A stretch of 64,000 nucleotides of DNA from Undibacterium sp. (GTDB lineage Bacteria > Pseudomonadota > Gammaproteobacteria > Burkholderiales > Burkholderiaceae_D). A program made the position numbers and the translations under genes. Positions 15,496 to 26,395 of the stretch are shown one piece after another. The notes below the pieces were generated by a model. That model saw nothing but the letters and a program-made list of their open reading frames with translations, searched no databases and had not been told where the DNA came from. Each line of letters opens with the position of its first letter. Position 1 is the first letter of the stretch. Location of the stretch: contig JAUSNO010000017.1 in NCBI GenBank assembly GCA_030645915.1, positions 1-64,000 of the forward strand. Reading direction: 5' to 3'.

Positions 15496-17130
15496 TCACC
15501 ATCGCCGAAAGCGTTTGCGTGCTTGGTCGACAAAGCGTCCAACGTACCGAATTTCACGACGCGCTGCATATGCATTGAGTCCTTTCGAGTCGGCAATAGT
15601 ATGGGCGTCTGCAAGGTACTGAGCGCCCTTCCACCAGTGACCAGTGACTACATTTGCGAATGCCGCTTTCACGAGAGCTCGCACCATATCACCATGATTA
15701 ACCAGCATCCCTCGCATTTTTTGATCGCGAAGGAGGTCAATACCCTCTTCCAGGGTCCTTCGTCCCTTTCTATATTCGCGATTTTGCACCTGCGCAAACC
15801 CTAATTCGCAAATAATGGTTCCGAGATCTGATTTCGATTGTCCTTGTGAAAGGCTAACCTGAAAACTCCTTTCGTACAGCTCAACGGCCTCTGTGCAACG
15901 TTTTTCCAATAAACAGGCACTTGCACGAACGGCCAGAATTCCCGCTGCGGCATGCGGCTCGAGCTTCACTGCTTGATCAAGACATGAGTGCACTTCAGAC
16001 AACACGTCCGCGCGCATAGGACTGCTAACCATTTTTGCCAAGGAGTAGTAAGAGCTACCAAAAGCTCCCACGGGATCCACAATTGAAGCACCAAAATAAT
16101 CAGTTCCCGATACAGACAAATGGCGATCTTCCCGGATCGCGCGCCTGACCTCGGACAACGTTACCAGCGTCGGCATGGTTCCCATACGAGTGTGTCCATG
16201 ATGACCACTCCAAGAAGCAGCACCATGCCAAGTCGTAAGTGCTGCGTTCCAAGCACTCAAAATTTCTGGCTCTCGTACAACAATTTTCCCGGCAAAATCC
16301 AGAAGCGGCGTGACCATCAGCTCGCGCATTACCAACCAAGCCCACGCCAACTTTTCGTCCATATGATCGTCAAACATCCGACGTCCTTGCGCCGTCATGA
16401 GCGAGAGCACGCTATTCATGTCAATTGAAGGAGAGGCATATTGATCAAATCCCGAATTTGGCAAATCCAGGAAGTGCATGGGCGTCTTTGATTGCTCACC
16501 AAACTTGCGATCCCGACTCCTCATCAATCTTTCGACAAGCACGTCCGGGCGAACCTCGGCAGAACTTACTCTCCACCGTTCAGCATGCGACTCGTTTAAC
16601 AAAATTGCTATCACTGCACTCGATATCTCTGCATCGTCGAGCTGGTCAGGCTGCGACGTCGGCCCCAAAAATCCAAAATCGAGCAAACGTAAAATTTGAA
16701 TTTGTTGGGCGAATCGAAAGGCTTTGCTACACAAACGATAAATCGGCTTTCCCAAGATCGCTGCCTGGTACAGCTCAAGCTCGAAAAACGTGCTCGTCAG
16801 CTGAGTTCCGTCGAGATTTAGGAGATGCCCTTGACCTTCCCCAAATAGGATAAATATGAATTTTTCGCAAGACCTTACTTGCTGAAGCAGGTACTTTGCA
16901 ATCGACAGATTGCTGTAATGAGGTGCCTTAAGTTCAGGACGTTGCGCCTCTGACACGAATGCACCACCATGCTCACCGGCCGCTTTAGCGATCTCCTTTC
17001 GAAGCTGAGCTACCTCGTTGGTCTCCAGCCCTCCACCCTCTTGTGACAAGTATGTGCAAGATGACACAAATGCTTTTGCCACAATTGGCAGCGGGAACTT
17101 GTCGAATGGTTCGGTTTTAAGGTCACTCAT
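15496..17130 (-). CDS. DUF4062-like N-terminal domain plus helical-repeat C-terminus
   Basis: A 544-residue soluble protein. Residues ~15-160 resemble the DUF4062 / TIR-related fold: AKAFVSSCTYLSQE, LRKEIAKAAGEHGG, VRSCEKFIFILFGEGQG and STFFELELYQAAILGKPIYRL. The last block has the Glu-containing strand-helix typical of this group. The C-terminal ~200 residues carry TPR-like pairs (AAGILAVRASACLLEKRCTEAVELYERSF, LGTIICELGFAQVQNREYRKGRRTLEEGI). Similar architectures occur in defence and NLR-like proteins, where repeats detect a target. It is the most upstream member of the minus-strand cluster of TIR-type genes, 176 bases before the small TIR gene. The function is unknown; a sensor role is a guess from architecture. 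Confidence 0.6.
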   Translation of the reverse strand: MSDLKTEPFDKFPLPIVAKAFVSSCTYLSQEGGGLETNEVAQLRKEIAKAAGEHGGAFVSEAQRPELKAPHYSNLSIAKYLLQQVRSCEKFIFILFGEGQGHLLNLDGTQLTSTFFELELYQAAILGKPIYRLCSKAFRFAQQIQILRLLDFGFLGPTSQPDQLDDAEISSAVIAILLNESHAERWRVSSAEVRPDVLVERLMRSRDRKFGEQSKTPMHFLDLPNSGFDQYASPSIDMNSVLSLMTAQGRRMFDDHMDEKLAWAWLVMRELMVTPLLDFAGKIVVREPEILSAWNAALTTWHGAASWSGHHGHTRMGTMPTLVTLSEVRRAIREDRHLSVSGTDYFGASIVDPVGAFGSSYYSLAKMVSSPMRADVLSEVHSCLDQAVKLEPHAAAGILAVRASACLLEKRCTEAVELYERSFQVSLSQGQSKSDLGTIICELGFAQVQNREYRKGRRTLEEGIDLLRDQKMRGMLVNHGDMVRALVKAAFANVVTGHWWKGAQYLADAHTIADSKGLNAYAARREIRYVGRFVDQARKRFRRW

Positions 17131-17250
17131 AGATTTAGCAATGCACTTGGTCCGCTCGGTTTTTTTCGCATTAACAAACGTAAATAGACTACCTGTCTAC
17201 TGTGTTCGACAGTCGTCGTCGGGCAAATATGAGAGATATTTGCCAAACTA

Positions 17251-17967
17251 TTACCCCTTCCAAACATCAGCAGTTAGCGGCAGCGCGTTGAGTTCAGCGC
17301 GGGCTTCACGCCAGCTTGGATAATGCTCATCAAGAATTGCGACAAAGCGATCACTATGAGTCGGTTCGATTAGATGCGCCATTTCGTGAACGATCACGTA
17401 CTCAAGCAAATCCTTGGGTTTCTTCACGAGTTCAGTATTCAAACGAATATGTCCCGCATTGTTATTGCAACTACCCCACTTGGTTTTCATTCTTTGCAGA
17501 AAATACCCTGTGACGTTCACCTTCAGCTTCGGTTCCCATTTTTTAATCAACTGAGGGACTAATTTATGAAGCAGGGATTTATGCCATGCATGGATCACCT
17601 CTGCCCGTTTTTTTGCGTCGCTGTCGGGCCGGATGATCAATGTGATTCGCTTATGATCCAGCTTGACCATAGGTTTGGAATCTTGATGTTCAACCGTCAT
17701 CAGGTAACGCCGCCCCCATACATAGTGGCTTTCACGTTCGATAAACTTGCGAGGCGATTCCCTCGCCTGATTTTCCAGTTTTTTCTGCTGCTCCCGAATC
17801 CAGCCTAGCTTCGAGATCGCATAAGCTCTGGCGACTTCCAGACGGGTTGCACTGGGGGCAACCAAGCTCACGCGACCATCTGGAGGGTGCACGCTGAGGT
17901 GAACATTTTTGATGTCTTTTTTCGTCACCAATATGTTGATCTCGCCGAGTTGGATGGTCTCTGTCAT
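17251..17967 (-). CDS. YgjP/SprT-like zinc metallopeptidase linked to type I restriction genes
   Basis: A 238-residue YgjP-type (DUF45, M48-like) metallopeptidase. HEMAH at 194-198 and His205 (EPTHSDRF) are the zinc ligands, with Glu195 catalytic. MKTKWGSCNNNAGHIRLN just before is the family's second signature. It is cytosolic, with no signal peptide. The start overlaps the hsdR stop by one base (TAATG), so it is the last gene of the restriction operon. Homologues are frequently found next to hsdR in type I systems, but their role there is not established. Control of HsdR by proteolysis, as ClpXP does elsewhere, is one possibility. Confidence 0.9.
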   Translation of the reverse strand: MTETIQLGEINILVTKKDIKNVHLSVHPPDGRVSLVAPSATRLEVARAYAISKLGWIREQQKKLENQARESPRKFIERESHYVWGRRYLMTVEHQDSKPMVKLDHKRITLIIRPDSDAKKRAEVIHAWHKSLLHKLVPQLIKKWEPKLKVNVTGYFLQRMKTKWGSCNNNAGHIRLNTELVKKPKDLLEYVIVHEMAHLIEPTHSDRFVAILDEHYPSWREARAELNALPLTADVWKG

Positions 17968-20900
17968 TAGTATCCCGGCTGATTCTTGATGATCTCAAAA
18001 AGCGCAGATGTGGCGTCCCGATCACGGTCCAGGATCGGAAATATTGCATTGAGCACTTGCGCTTCACGAGCCTGGTCGCCCTTCCATCCAGCTGGCGCAT
18101 TTTCCCGCACTACGCTGTCTAATCGAACCGCTAGAAGAGCTTTGTCTGTATCGCGATCAGGGTATTCAAATTTACCGCCTGGCAGACCCGCCAGATTGTT
18201 GTAGATCACGGTCGCTTCACGTTTGCCATGCAACTCTGCTGGAGTTCCATCCTCCGGCAACTTGGCCGCCAGCCGCCTTACCAAATCTTCGGCCTTACGC
18301 AGAAATTCTTCATACGTTGCAGTATCTGTGCGACTCTGTTTGATCAGATCACCTAGCAGCTTGGACATCTGTTCGTAAAACCTCGGGTCGGTAAGCTGAT
18401 CGCGGATGATGGTTTTGCGAACGTTGTTAATAATCCCCTCGGCAACTGCATTCTTTGAGAGCTTGCCTTTTTCGTTGAGTTTTTTTGCAATCGCGTCGTG
18501 GATGCCTGTCTTGATGATCAACTCGGTTAACGACATCTCGCCCAGTTCCCCCAGCTCTGTCGCCGGGTCGGCCTGAATGTAGGTATTGATGAGGTGGCGC
18601 ATATCTGTCTCAAAGGGCTTGATGTCCAACTCCTCACCTGAATGCTTCTTGATGGCTGAGCGAATCTCAGCGTAAAACTCGACTTGTTTTTGCAACGTCC
18701 CAGCCTCTGCATCAGAATAGCCCGCTTCGGTCAAGTCCTGAGCAAGGTCGGCGAAGGCCCGCGCAAATAGTGCCACAGCCTTATAGAACGACACCCGCAG
18801 CGCCTCGGTTTCGGTCAATGCGTTTGCATTGGCCGCGTCACCACAAAAGTAATGCAGAAACTGCTCCACCTCGCGGGGTAGCGGCACTGGCTCACACAAG
18901 TAGCCCAACGCTTGGCGCGCGTTGTCCAGCTGTTTCTTGCCTTCTTCCAACCAGTTTTTAAGGCGCACGTTGTTATCGCCGCCATTGCCCGCATCGATAT
19001 CCAGTTCGTCTGAACTGTATACCGCAATCGCCTGCTGCACGTCGCCAAACAGTTTCTTGAAATCGACGATGTGGCCGTACTCCTTGTCATCTCCATCTAG
19101 TCGATTGGTGCGGCAGATGGCCTGAAACAGGTTGTGGTCGCGCAGCTCGTTGTCGAGGTAAATGTAGGTACAGCTTGGCGCATCGAAGCCAGTCAACAAC
19201 TTGCTCACCACAATCATGAGTTTTAGATTCGCCGGCTCCTTAACGAAGCGGCGCTTGACCTCGTCCTCATACTGTTTTGTCGTTTGGTTGTTTTTGAGAA
19301 CATGCTGCGTGTAGGTGTCGAATTTATAGCGCTCGTCACTATTAGCTGGCTCGCGCGAGATCGCGTTGTGGTTCGGTTCAAACGATGTGATGATTCCACA
19401 GTAGGTTCCGAAGGTCGTGTTCTGGAAAAGCCGGAAGTAGTGGCATGCATCGTAGATCGAAGCAGCCACCAGAATCGCCGTGCCGCGGTTGTTATCAAGG
19501 CGTGGTTTAGTGTCGAAGTCATGAATGATGCTGAAGATGATGCGCTGTTTGCGCTCTCCGGCGCTCATCAATGCCTCCATGGTCGCCCAACGCTTGCGCA
19601 GAATCGCTTTCTGAAAATTATTCAGCGTCTTGGTCTTCTTTGCAAAATACTCTTCGATCGCCTTTGGTGAGGTCAGCCTCTCCGGCACGTCGCGCGCATC
19701 GTATCTAAGATCCAGCACGACCTTATCTGCCACCGCCTGATGGAACTTATAGGTATGGATGTAAGTGCCGAACACATCGCGTGTGAGCTGTTTATCTTTA
19801 CGTAACAGCGGCGTACCAGTAAAGCCGATGAAAATTGCCCCTTCCAGCCAACGCTTCATCTGCTTATTCATATCACCGCCCTGGCTACGATGACATTCAT
19901 CTACGAAAACATAAACCTTGCCATGCACCTTTGGTGGCGTACCTTTCAGGTCGCTCACGTCGAACTTATGTATCAGTGCGCACATGAGTCGCGTGGTAGT
20001 CGCACCAAGTTGTTGTACAAAATCCGCCCGCGAGGCAATACGCGGCGATGGTGAATTCTCGCCAATCACACCCGCATTGCGCATCACGCCGACGATTTGT
20101 TTGTCCAGTTCATCGCGGTCGGTAATAACCAAAATGCGCGCCTCAGGGTCATGTTCTAGCAACCACTTGGCAATCAGCACCATCAAGATGCTCTTACCGC
20201 TGCCCTGGGTATGCCAGATCACACCACCCTCACGCTTAGCGATGCGCTCTTGCGCCGCCTTCACCCCGGCGAATTGATGTGGCCGAGGCACCTTCTTTTG
20301 ACCCGCATCAAAGATGATAAAGTTGCGCATCAGATCTAGCAGCCTATCCTTATTACAGAGCTGCGCCAGTGGCCGATCCAGTAGCGCACCTGCAGTTGGT
20401 ATCACACCTACTTCAGACGGCGTCTGATCTTTCCACTCAACAAAAAACTGCTCAGGCGTACCAGTGGTGCCATAGCGCAGCCCCTGCGAATCGCTGCCTG
20501 CCAACACTAGCTGCACCGTGCTGAAAAATCGTTGATTGAAAATTTCTTCTTGATTAGTGATGAGCTGACGCACCCCATCAGCCAGTTCCACCGAGCTGCG
20601 TTTGAGCTCGATTACCACGATGGCGATACCATTGATGTAGAGCACGATGTCCGGGCGACGCTCAAAACCACCTTTGAGCGTCACTTCCTCGGCCAGAGCG
20701 AAATCATTCTTCTCAGTGTTTACCCAATCAATCAGATGTACCGTTTCGTATGCCTGACCCGCAGCGATCTGCACCGGCACGCCGTAGCGCAATAGTTGGT
20801 AGGTGCGTAGGTTAGACTGATACAGAGTGATGCCAGTAACGTCGGCAGCCAACTCCAGCTTTTGCAAAGCCGCAGAGATATGGGCAGACGAGTAGCCACG

Positions 20901-21068
20901 CGCAGCAAGATTTTCGCGCAGGATAGCCGTCTCTATTGAACGGTTATTCTCTCGTTTATTCCACTCACCGAGATAACGGAAAACGAGACAATCGGGCTGC
21001 GTTTTGTCGGTGAATAGGTCGATGACTCGGTTTTGCGTCTTGCGTTCTGAGCGTGGTTGTTCATGCAT
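17967..21068 (-). CDS. hsdR: Type I restriction enzyme R subunit (HsdR)
   Basis: A 1033-residue HsdR. The N-terminal nuclease has the PD-(D/E)xK pattern: RRPDIVLY with Asp140, then VVIELKRS with Glu154 and Lys156. Helicase Walker A (TQGSGKS) is at about 287-293, DECHRSQ is motif II, and GFTGTPLL and the later [11 protein letters not shown] block are further SF2 motifs. The C-terminus holds the region that contacts the methylase core. It cleaves unmethylated DNA after ATP-driven translocation. The ATG at 21066-21068 overlaps the end of the upstream DUF262 gene by 8 bases. The longer frame starting 10 codons earlier is not needed. It belongs to the operon of hsdM, hsdS and two DUF262 genes. Confidence 0.97.
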   Translation of the reverse strand: MHEQPRSERKTQNRVIDLFTDKTQPDCLVFRYLGEWNKRENNRSIETAILRENLAARGYSSAHISAALQKLELAADVTGITLYQSNLRTYQLLRYGVPVQIAAGQAYETVHLIDWVNTEKNDFALAEEVTLKGGFERRPDIVLYINGIAIVVIELKRSSVELADGVRQLITNQEEIFNQRFFSTVQLVLAGSDSQGLRYGTTGTPEQFFVEWKDQTPSEVGVIPTAGALLDRPLAQLCNKDRLLDLMRNFIIFDAGQKKVPRPHQFAGVKAAQERIAKREGGVIWHTQGSGKSILMVLIAKWLLEHDPEARILVITDRDELDKQIVGVMRNAGVIGENSPSPRIASRADFVQQLGATTTRLMCALIHKFDVSDLKGTPPKVHGKVYVFVDECHRSQGGDMNKQMKRWLEGAIFIGFTGTPLLRKDKQLTRDVFGTYIHTYKFHQAVADKVVLDLRYDARDVPERLTSPKAIEEYFAKKTKTLNNFQKAILRKRWATMEALMSAGERKQRIIFSIIHDFDTKPRLDNNRGTAILVAASIYDACHYFRLFQNTTFGTYCGIITSFEPNHNAISREPANSDERYKFDTYTQHVLKNNQTTKQYEDEVKRRFVKEPANLKLMIVVSKLLTGFDAPSCTYIYLDNELRDHNLFQAICRTNRLDGDDKEYGHIVDFKKLFGDVQQAIAVYSSDELDIDAGNGGDNNVRLKNWLEEGKKQLDNARQALGYLCEPVPLPREVEQFLHYFCGDAANANALTETEALRVSFYKAVALFARAFADLAQDLTEAGYSDAEAGTLQKQVEFYAEIRSAIKKHSGEELDIKPFETDMRHLINTYIQADPATELGELGEMSLTELIIKTGIHDAIAKKLNEKGKLSKNAVAEGIINNVRKTIIRDQLTDPRFYEQMSKLLGDLIKQSRTDTATYEEFLRKAEDLVRRLAAKLPEDGTPAELHGKREATVIYNNLAGLPGGKFEYPDRDTDKALLAVRLDSVVRENAPAGWKGDQAREAQVLNAIFPILDRDRDATSALFEIIKNQPGY

Positions 21069-23442
21069 GCGCTGGCTCCCTGCCACTGTCATTCGCAATA
21101 AATGCTACGAGTTTCATTAGGTACGACTCTATTCCTTTTGGATCGACACGCCATTCTTGCCTGGTCTCGCCTGCCAAAAATTCCAAAGCACGGAGCACAT
21201 TGGCTACATTCTCCTGAATCTCTGCACCTTGGTCTTCATAACCTACGACATAACGGCCCTTGTCAAATCGAACTGAAAACCGCAGAGGTAAATCATTCTT
21301 AGTGCATGAAATATAGAAACGAGGCTCCGTATCTGCGTCGCTGACATCTGCGTAGTACATAAATTCCAGCGGAGCATACTTAGCCATGTCTACTCTCAGC
21401 GCGAAATAAAGTGCGTAGGTGAAAAGCTCAGCGTGCATGCCGTTCATTTGGGTCTTGCTTAACAGGTATATCTGCCCAGATGGGTCGAACCGAAGGCAAC
21501 GAGATTGGCAATAAGCGATTGCCAACGGCGTTTTAACAAGAGCCTCGACCCAAGGTTCAAGACCCGAAGCGCTCTCAATGATGCCATCCATTTGCTTCGG
21601 AAGATCCATAGAAACATCGATCCTGTCAAAAAGATTCTTTACCACTTCACGCGCTTTACATGGGTCTCTCAGTAAACGCTTCCAGCTAGCCTGATCACCA
21701 ATAGAATTAACCAACAGCGATTGATTTCTACTCTTTGGCAATAAATAATTCCCCAAGCACAGCAGAGCTCGCTCCCACCGAAAATCAGGCAACTCTTTCA
21801 GTCCACGCTCATCAAACATAACGGATGCTTTTCCGAAATATTCCACAAATTTCCCCTGATATATTCGATGTTGTTCATTATCCCAATCATTGATCGGCGC
21901 CTCTGACGTAATGCCGCAATAATCCAGCAGGAACGCAATCTGGCCACGGAAGTAACCATGTGCCTCAGCGCGGTCGATAATATCACCCCAACTATCTTTC
22001 GCGCGGATCAGCTGAGCCTTCAGCATTTCCTCTTCGATTTGGTGCTTTGAGAAACCGGACGCCGTCGAGTTCACATCAGCAAAGTAATCGAGTATGGTAA
22101 GCGACTGAGGAAGCAAATCTTTAAGGCCACTCATGCTGCGCTGAAGATCCTCTGTACGATTGTATTCGGTGTTTTCCGAAAGGTTGAAGACAACTCGCAT
22201 CCAATTTCTGAACTGGCCACTATCATTTTTGCCAGAGTTAAATTTCAAGAACAGCACGTACGCCGCAAACTGAACAATTTCTGTATGTGAAAGAGGCCTC
22301 TGTGCAGAAACTATTCTTTGAAACTGTGCTCGTTCATTAAAGTGTCGACCATCTGGCAGATGCGTTCGCAACCCAGAACTGCCGTCGCTCCAGGCATCTA
22401 GCAACCTAATGAGGGAAAGCGTGAAATCCTCATTTAGCCAACTTCTGGCGTGAAAATCACCGTAGTTTGGCGCTCGAACGATAGTCCTCAAGCGATCGAT
22501 GTCTTCTACAATCCTGTCGCTATTTGTATCCCTGGTGATCAGGGCGACTGCGCGAAACACATTCATGATGGCACCGTCGTACTGATTACTCACATTATCC
22601 CGTGCACCCCAAAACAAGTCCGCCCAGGCGTTATCCATGCGCCAAGAAAAGTACTCTGCAACCGTGCTGTTTGTGTCAGCAACGTCCAATGAAATACCCG
22701 AAAACTGCTCTTTTAACTCGCGCTCATACCGTGCCTTGAATGTCTCGAATGGGGTAAGTGGCTTACCGCGCGAATTCATCTTGATGTATAGATCATCAGA
22801 TAAGCCGAAATCCTTCAGATCAAGTAACTCGAAAGTTATAGCTGGCTGCTTCTCGCTGATCAACCTCTCGAACAGATTGGAGGAAGACGCGAACCGGACA
22901 TGAATGGCATCCAACATGAAAAGCACGGATTGAATGGTTGGGTCTAAGCGCCAGCTACGAAAATACCAAGGCTGATCGGTAATCAAAGCACTAAGCTGGA
23001 TAACATCTGCAGGCATGTCTTCGGCTTTAAAACTGACGAAGGCGTCAAAGAACTCGTTACTGCTGGGCCGGACGCTGTAGGAAAAGCGCGACTTACCATT
23101 TGCCCTGAACATACTAGAGAAGACCTCCCACTTGTTATCCTTCCATGCCAGATACCAATGCAGAAGAAAAAGTGTCGTGAGCCGTTGCTGCCCGTCGAGT
23201 GGCAAGAATCGGGTCTCCTCGCCACCTTCCACACTGCCGTAAATAAAATCAAGGTTAAACGGCAATGACGGATCATCTGCCGGTTTGTTTAGTGCAACCT
23301 GAATCGCCTGGAGAAAGTCATCTCTAACCTCTGCTTCCTCCGGCCGCCCTTGAGCATAGTCACGCTGGATGATAGGGACGCGAATTCTGCCATGGCGATC
23401 CAGTAGCTGCTTGTAATTGATGCGACTATCCAATGTACTCAT
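21061..23442 (-). CDS. DUF262 protein, large form, embedded in the type I locus
   Basis: A 793-residue protein with the DUF262 (ParB-fold, GmrS-like) signature near its N-terminus: [12 protein letters not shown], and [21 protein letters not shown] with the DGQQR nucleotide-binding/hydrolysis motif. The rest is long and helical, with a C-terminal region ([38 protein letters not shown]) that I cannot assign. No clear DUF1524 HNH motif is visible, unlike its neighbour. It overlaps both neighbours, with ATGA at 23439-23442 and an 8-base overlap with hsdR. DUF262 proteins include GmrSD type IV nucleases, SspE and the RloF proteins of Campylobacter type I loci. A defence role that adds to HsdRMS is inferred. 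Confidence 0.85.
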   Translation of the reverse strand: MSTLDSRINYKQLLDRHGRIRVPIIQRDYAQGRPEEAEVRDDFLQAIQVALNKPADDPSLPFNLDFIYGSVEGGEETRFLPLDGQQRLTTLFLLHWYLAWKDNKWEVFSSMFRANGKSRFSYSVRPSSNEFFDAFVSFKAEDMPADVIQLSALITDQPWYFRSWRLDPTIQSVLFMLDAIHVRFASSSNLFERLISEKQPAITFELLDLKDFGLSDDLYIKMNSRGKPLTPFETFKARYERELKEQFSGISLDVADTNSTVAEYFSWRMDNAWADLFWGARDNVSNQYDGAIMNVFRAVALITRDTNSDRIVEDIDRLRTIVRAPNYGDFHARSWLNEDFTLSLIRLLDAWSDGSSGLRTHLPDGRHFNERAQFQRIVSAQRPLSHTEIVQFAAYVLFLKFNSGKNDSGQFRNWMRVVFNLSENTEYNRTEDLQRSMSGLKDLLPQSLTILDYFADVNSTASGFSKHQIEEEMLKAQLIRAKDSWGDIIDRAEAHGYFRGQIAFLLDYCGITSEAPINDWDNEQHRIYQGKFVEYFGKASVMFDERGLKELPDFRWERALLCLGNYLLPKSRNQSLLVNSIGDQASWKRLLRDPCKAREVVKNLFDRIDVSMDLPKQMDGIIESASGLEPWVEALVKTPLAIAYCQSRCLRFDPSGQIYLLSKTQMNGMHAELFTYALYFALRVDMAKYAPLEFMYYADVSDADTEPRFYISCTKNDLPLRFSVRFDKGRYVVGYEDQGAEIQENVANVLRALEFLAGETRQEWRVDPKGIESYLMKLVAFIANDSGREPAHA

Positions 23443-25214
23443 TGGCCGACCTCCGTTTTACCGATAAAAAAACGGGACAAGGTCTCGGACATAACCTTCA
23501 AATAACCGTTGCAGTCCTCCTCCCCCCAAAACATCATGTTATCGACTTCAGGGCTATAGCATTTTAGGAACACATTGCGAGTACAAAGGGGGACGAAAAT
23601 TCCCGCTTGATCCAACTGAAGAAGCCGCTGTCGCTTAACGGCGAAAACCGCATTCTTGTAGCTCTTGTTTGTGTGTTCGTCGAGCAATGCAAGATTGGCG
23701 ATGCCATGGTCAGCGGACTCATCCGTACCTTCTTTAAAGTAGGCGATAATTCTGTCATACAACGGATCAAAGATCTCATTGACGGCATTAACTTGCGGCA
23801 GCACCATAAATGACTTGATGTCTTCCTGAAGCTCTGGTTCTGCGCGCATGGATTCAAGATATCTGCAACAGGTATCCAGCCATTTCACGCGCTCGGAATG
23901 GCGCTCTGGCTTGTCGGCGGCAACCGAGCGAACGTGCTCGATATTCCAGCTCCCATTTTTAAAACTGTCGAACTGGAAGCGCAGGTTAGACTGATTGTTT
24001 TCAAGCAGTGTTGCCACGTTAAATAACAACAGAATCGACTTAATTCTGGATGAAGGATATTTGAGCGCATCCAGCCTGTCTGCCACCCGTTCGCGGACTT
24101 CTAACTCGCTCAGAGGCCAGACAGCTTTTGCTTCAATCGAATGAGTGAATATTTCTTGTCGAAGGCGCCGCTGAAAAGTGCTTTTTGAGCTGTTGCCAGA
24201 AAACCCCCGAATCGTATTCAGCGATAAACCTTGGCTGACCAAAAACCCCACCATGTGGAACAGCACGCGGTCTTCGTACCATTCCTCGAGAAGCAGAAAT
24301 ACCTGCTTGATTTTTCGCCACTCGGCTTCAAGGGTTACTCCCGGTTGCTTCAACCGCATGCCAAAGGTAAAAAAGATTCCGTAAGGGTCATGTTTGAACG
24401 CCTCGGGAATGGTATCTTCACTGGCTACTAGCTCGAAAAGAAGGCCGATGCGATTCTGCGTTCGGTCCAGATCATTGCTGACGAAATACCAGAAGGCATC
24501 CGATTGCAGCGTTTTCTCTATATGGTCCCATTCGTAGGCGATCAGCGTTTGCAGACCGCGAGATTCCGTCTCATCTCCGTTGGACCGTTTCAGGAACAAC
24601 GCTCGAATCAGCTCATCATTCGTCAGCGCAATTTTACCGACGTTAAGCCGGGTAAAAACATCGACAGGGTGTTCTGTTTCTGCGATCTCATACCAGATGA
24701 CCTTCGCCTTGCCCTGAAAGGCGGATTTGATTTCCTCAAGCTCGCTCTCCTTGTCGGAAAACCAGTTTTCGATCGCATCCATTGCCTTTTTTAAATGGAA
24801 AAAATCCACGTTTTTACCGGCAATCTCATCTGTAGGTTCATCAAGGAAATTGAGGAGATCTGGCCGTGTTTCGTATTCGATAGAATAGATTGGCTGCCGG
24901 TATTTGTCCATTAGACGCCCGTTGAAGTGGCGCAGAATCAGCATCAAGGTGGTGAGGCGTTGCTGCCCGTCGACCACTTCATACCCACCTCCCTCTGAAA
25001 TTCGCATGACTAAGGGTTGCAAGCAATAAAAGTCGTCAGGCTGCGGATTACGGCGTTTGGTAAATTCGCGAATATCCTCTAGCAACTGGGTGACTTGCAA
25101 AGACGTCCAACGGTAGCCACGCTGATAGGCCGCAATGAAATAGCGCTGAGGTTTTCCATCGCTATCTAGCCGAAGTTCGTTGACTGTCTTGAGGGTAATG
25201 GCCTGCTCGTTCAT
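23439..25214 (-). CDS. DUF262/DUF1524 protein (GmrSD- or RloF-like)
   Basis: Starting at ATG 25212-25214 this is 591 residues. That start overlaps the hsdS stop (ATGA). A much longer open frame upstream is antisense-like arginine-rich sequence and was discarded. DUF262 motifs are AYQRGYRW (residues 30-36) and [13 protein letters not shown] (81-93). The C-terminal part has NIEHVRS and a NLALLDEHTNKSYKNAVFAVKR block, which fits the HNH-type DUF1524 domain (His near the first motif, Asn in the second). This is the GmrSD layout: an NTP-driven N-terminal domain and a nuclease domain. GmrSD enzymes cut modified phage DNA. The first His motif is not textbook, so activity is uncertain. Confidence 0.85.
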   Translation of the reverse strand: MNEQAITLKTVNELRLDSDGKPQRYFIAAYQRGYRWTSLQVTQLLEDIREFTKRRNPQPDDFYCLQPLVMRISEGGGYEVVDGQQRLTTLMLILRHFNGRLMDKYRQPIYSIEYETRPDLLNFLDEPTDEIAGKNVDFFHLKKAMDAIENWFSDKESELEEIKSAFQGKAKVIWYEIAETEHPVDVFTRLNVGKIALTNDELIRALFLKRSNGDETESRGLQTLIAYEWDHIEKTLQSDAFWYFVSNDLDRTQNRIGLLFELVASEDTIPEAFKHDPYGIFFTFGMRLKQPGVTLEAEWRKIKQVFLLLEEWYEDRVLFHMVGFLVSQGLSLNTIRGFSGNSSKSTFQRRLRQEIFTHSIEAKAVWPLSELEVRERVADRLDALKYPSSRIKSILLLFNVATLLENNQSNLRFQFDSFKNGSWNIEHVRSVAADKPERHSERVKWLDTCCRYLESMRAEPELQEDIKSFMVLPQVNAVNEIFDPLYDRIIAYFKEGTDESADHGIANLALLDEHTNKSYKNAVFAVKRQRLLQLDQAGIFVPLCTRNVFLKCYSPEVDNMMFWGEEDCNGYLKVMSETLSRFFIGKTEVGQ

Positions 25215-26395
25215 ATCAACCTTGTCCTTCCTGTGAGTAATTCCTGCATCATGGCCTGCTTGAGGGCTTGGGTCTTGGTGCGGCGGGCTTGCAGGGCGGC
25301 GAGTTCGGTGTCCATGTCGGAGAGGATGGCGGCGATGGCGGTTTGCTCCTGCAGCTCGGGAAACGCGAAAAGAATTGGATTCAAATCCTTCGCGTGAATA
25401 TGCGGCTGTGCGCCGCCAGTCTGTGCTTTGTAGATAACCTGCTGTTTGCACAGTAGGTGATAAAAGACGAAATCGAGGCAGTAGAATTCCGATTCGCTGA
25501 TGGTAGAGCAGTCTGACGCGAAAATTGGTGCATCGTAGAGCGCTACATAACCAGCGCTTGCGCCGGACGCGCTGATCGTGATGGTGCGGCCAAATCGATT
25601 TGCGGAAGCGTGAAAATAGGCTGGCTGCTTGCCGCCTGCGATAACTGGAATGTCTCCCGGCAACAAGGTGGTGCTCGTGATGAGCTGCCCTTTTCGAATC
25701 TGAACCACTTCCCCCAAACGCTTCACTTCCCACTCCCCACTGAACCCGGGAAGGCGGGTTTGGCCGGTGAGGAGTTGCTGCATAGCTGCTACTTTGAGGC
25801 CCTTCTTTTTGGCGATGAGACTATCCAGCCCGCCCAGCAGCGCATCCACATCGCTCAATGCCATTGCGATGGCGCGTTGTTCGGTTTCCTTGGGAAAGGG
25901 AACAGCAATCAAAGCGATTCGACCAGTATTGAGATTCAACTGGTCATTCCCAGCGGCAACGACTTCTCTAAGCCGACGGATTTGAGAGTTGAGGAAGAAA
26001 CACAGGAATCGTTTTTCGCCCGCACTCTGGCTCACCAAGGCAGCAATACCATCGTTGGCACAGCAAGTAATCGCGAGCACTTTTGACACACCGAGAGTTC
26101 TCGCACCGCTGTTCACTATTACCAATGTGCCGTCTTGCAATGTGCGGCTAAGCTGTGAGCCTTTCTCCGTAAGTTTCGTGGCAGTGTCTGTCACAAATAG
26201 CTGGTCGGTCGGGATATTTGTGAGCGACCCAACGGTAAGCCAGGGAATAAAATTTCCGTTGAAGTAACGTGCGTCACCTGCCGGTCGTGGTGATCCACCA
26301 CGAACTACATTGCCCAACTCTCCGAGACACTTTACCTCCCAATCCTCCGGGATGACGCCGACCTCGGTCTGTTTGTAGCCGGGTTTCACTTCCAT
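25211..26395 (-). CDS. hsdS: Type I restriction-modification specificity subunit (HsdS)
   Basis: A 394-residue specificity subunit with two target-recognition domains, each followed by a conserved helix. TRD1 covers about residues 15-175, with EVGVIPEDWEVKCLGEL at its start, and the first helical spacer ends AAMQQLLTGQTRLPGF. TRD2 covers about 220-370, with the second helix ending AMMQELLTGRTRL. The repeated helix endings (QLLTGQTRL and ELLTGRTRL) show the usual internal symmetry. It picks the bipartite DNA site for methylation and cleavage. The recognised site cannot be read from sequence. Its start lies inside the end of hsdM (10-base overlap), and its stop overlaps the DUF262 gene. Confidence 0.96.
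   Translation of the reverse strand: MEVKPGYKQTEVGVIPEDWEVKCLGELGNVVRGGSPRPAGDARYFNGNFIPWLTVGSLTNIPTDQLFVTDTATKLTEKGSQLSRTLQDGTLVIVNSGARTLGVSKVLAITCCANDGIAALVSQSAGEKRFLCFFLNSQIRRLREVVAAGNDQLNLNTGRIALIAVPFPKETEQRAIAMALSDVDALLGGLDSLIAKKKGLKVAAMQQLLTGQTRLPGFSGEWEVKRLGEVVQIRKGQLITSTTLLPGDIPVIAGGKQPAYFHASANRFGRTITISASGASAGYVALYDAPIFASDCSTISESEFYCLDFVFYHLLCKQQVIYKAQTGGAQPHIHAKDLNPILFAFPELQEQTAIAAILSDMDTELAALQARRTKTQALKQAMMQELLTGRTRLI

Noticed and set aside
10831-17130. Complete known Thoeris, CBASS or Pycsar system
   Set aside because: No SIR2 domain (ThsA), no CD-NTase and no Pyc cyclase were found among the genes, so no standard system is complete in the window.
25215-25733. N-terminal extension of the second DUF262 protein
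   Set aside because: The extension is antisense-like Arg/His-rich sequence inside hsdS. The ATG at 25214 overlapping the hsdS stop is the natural start.
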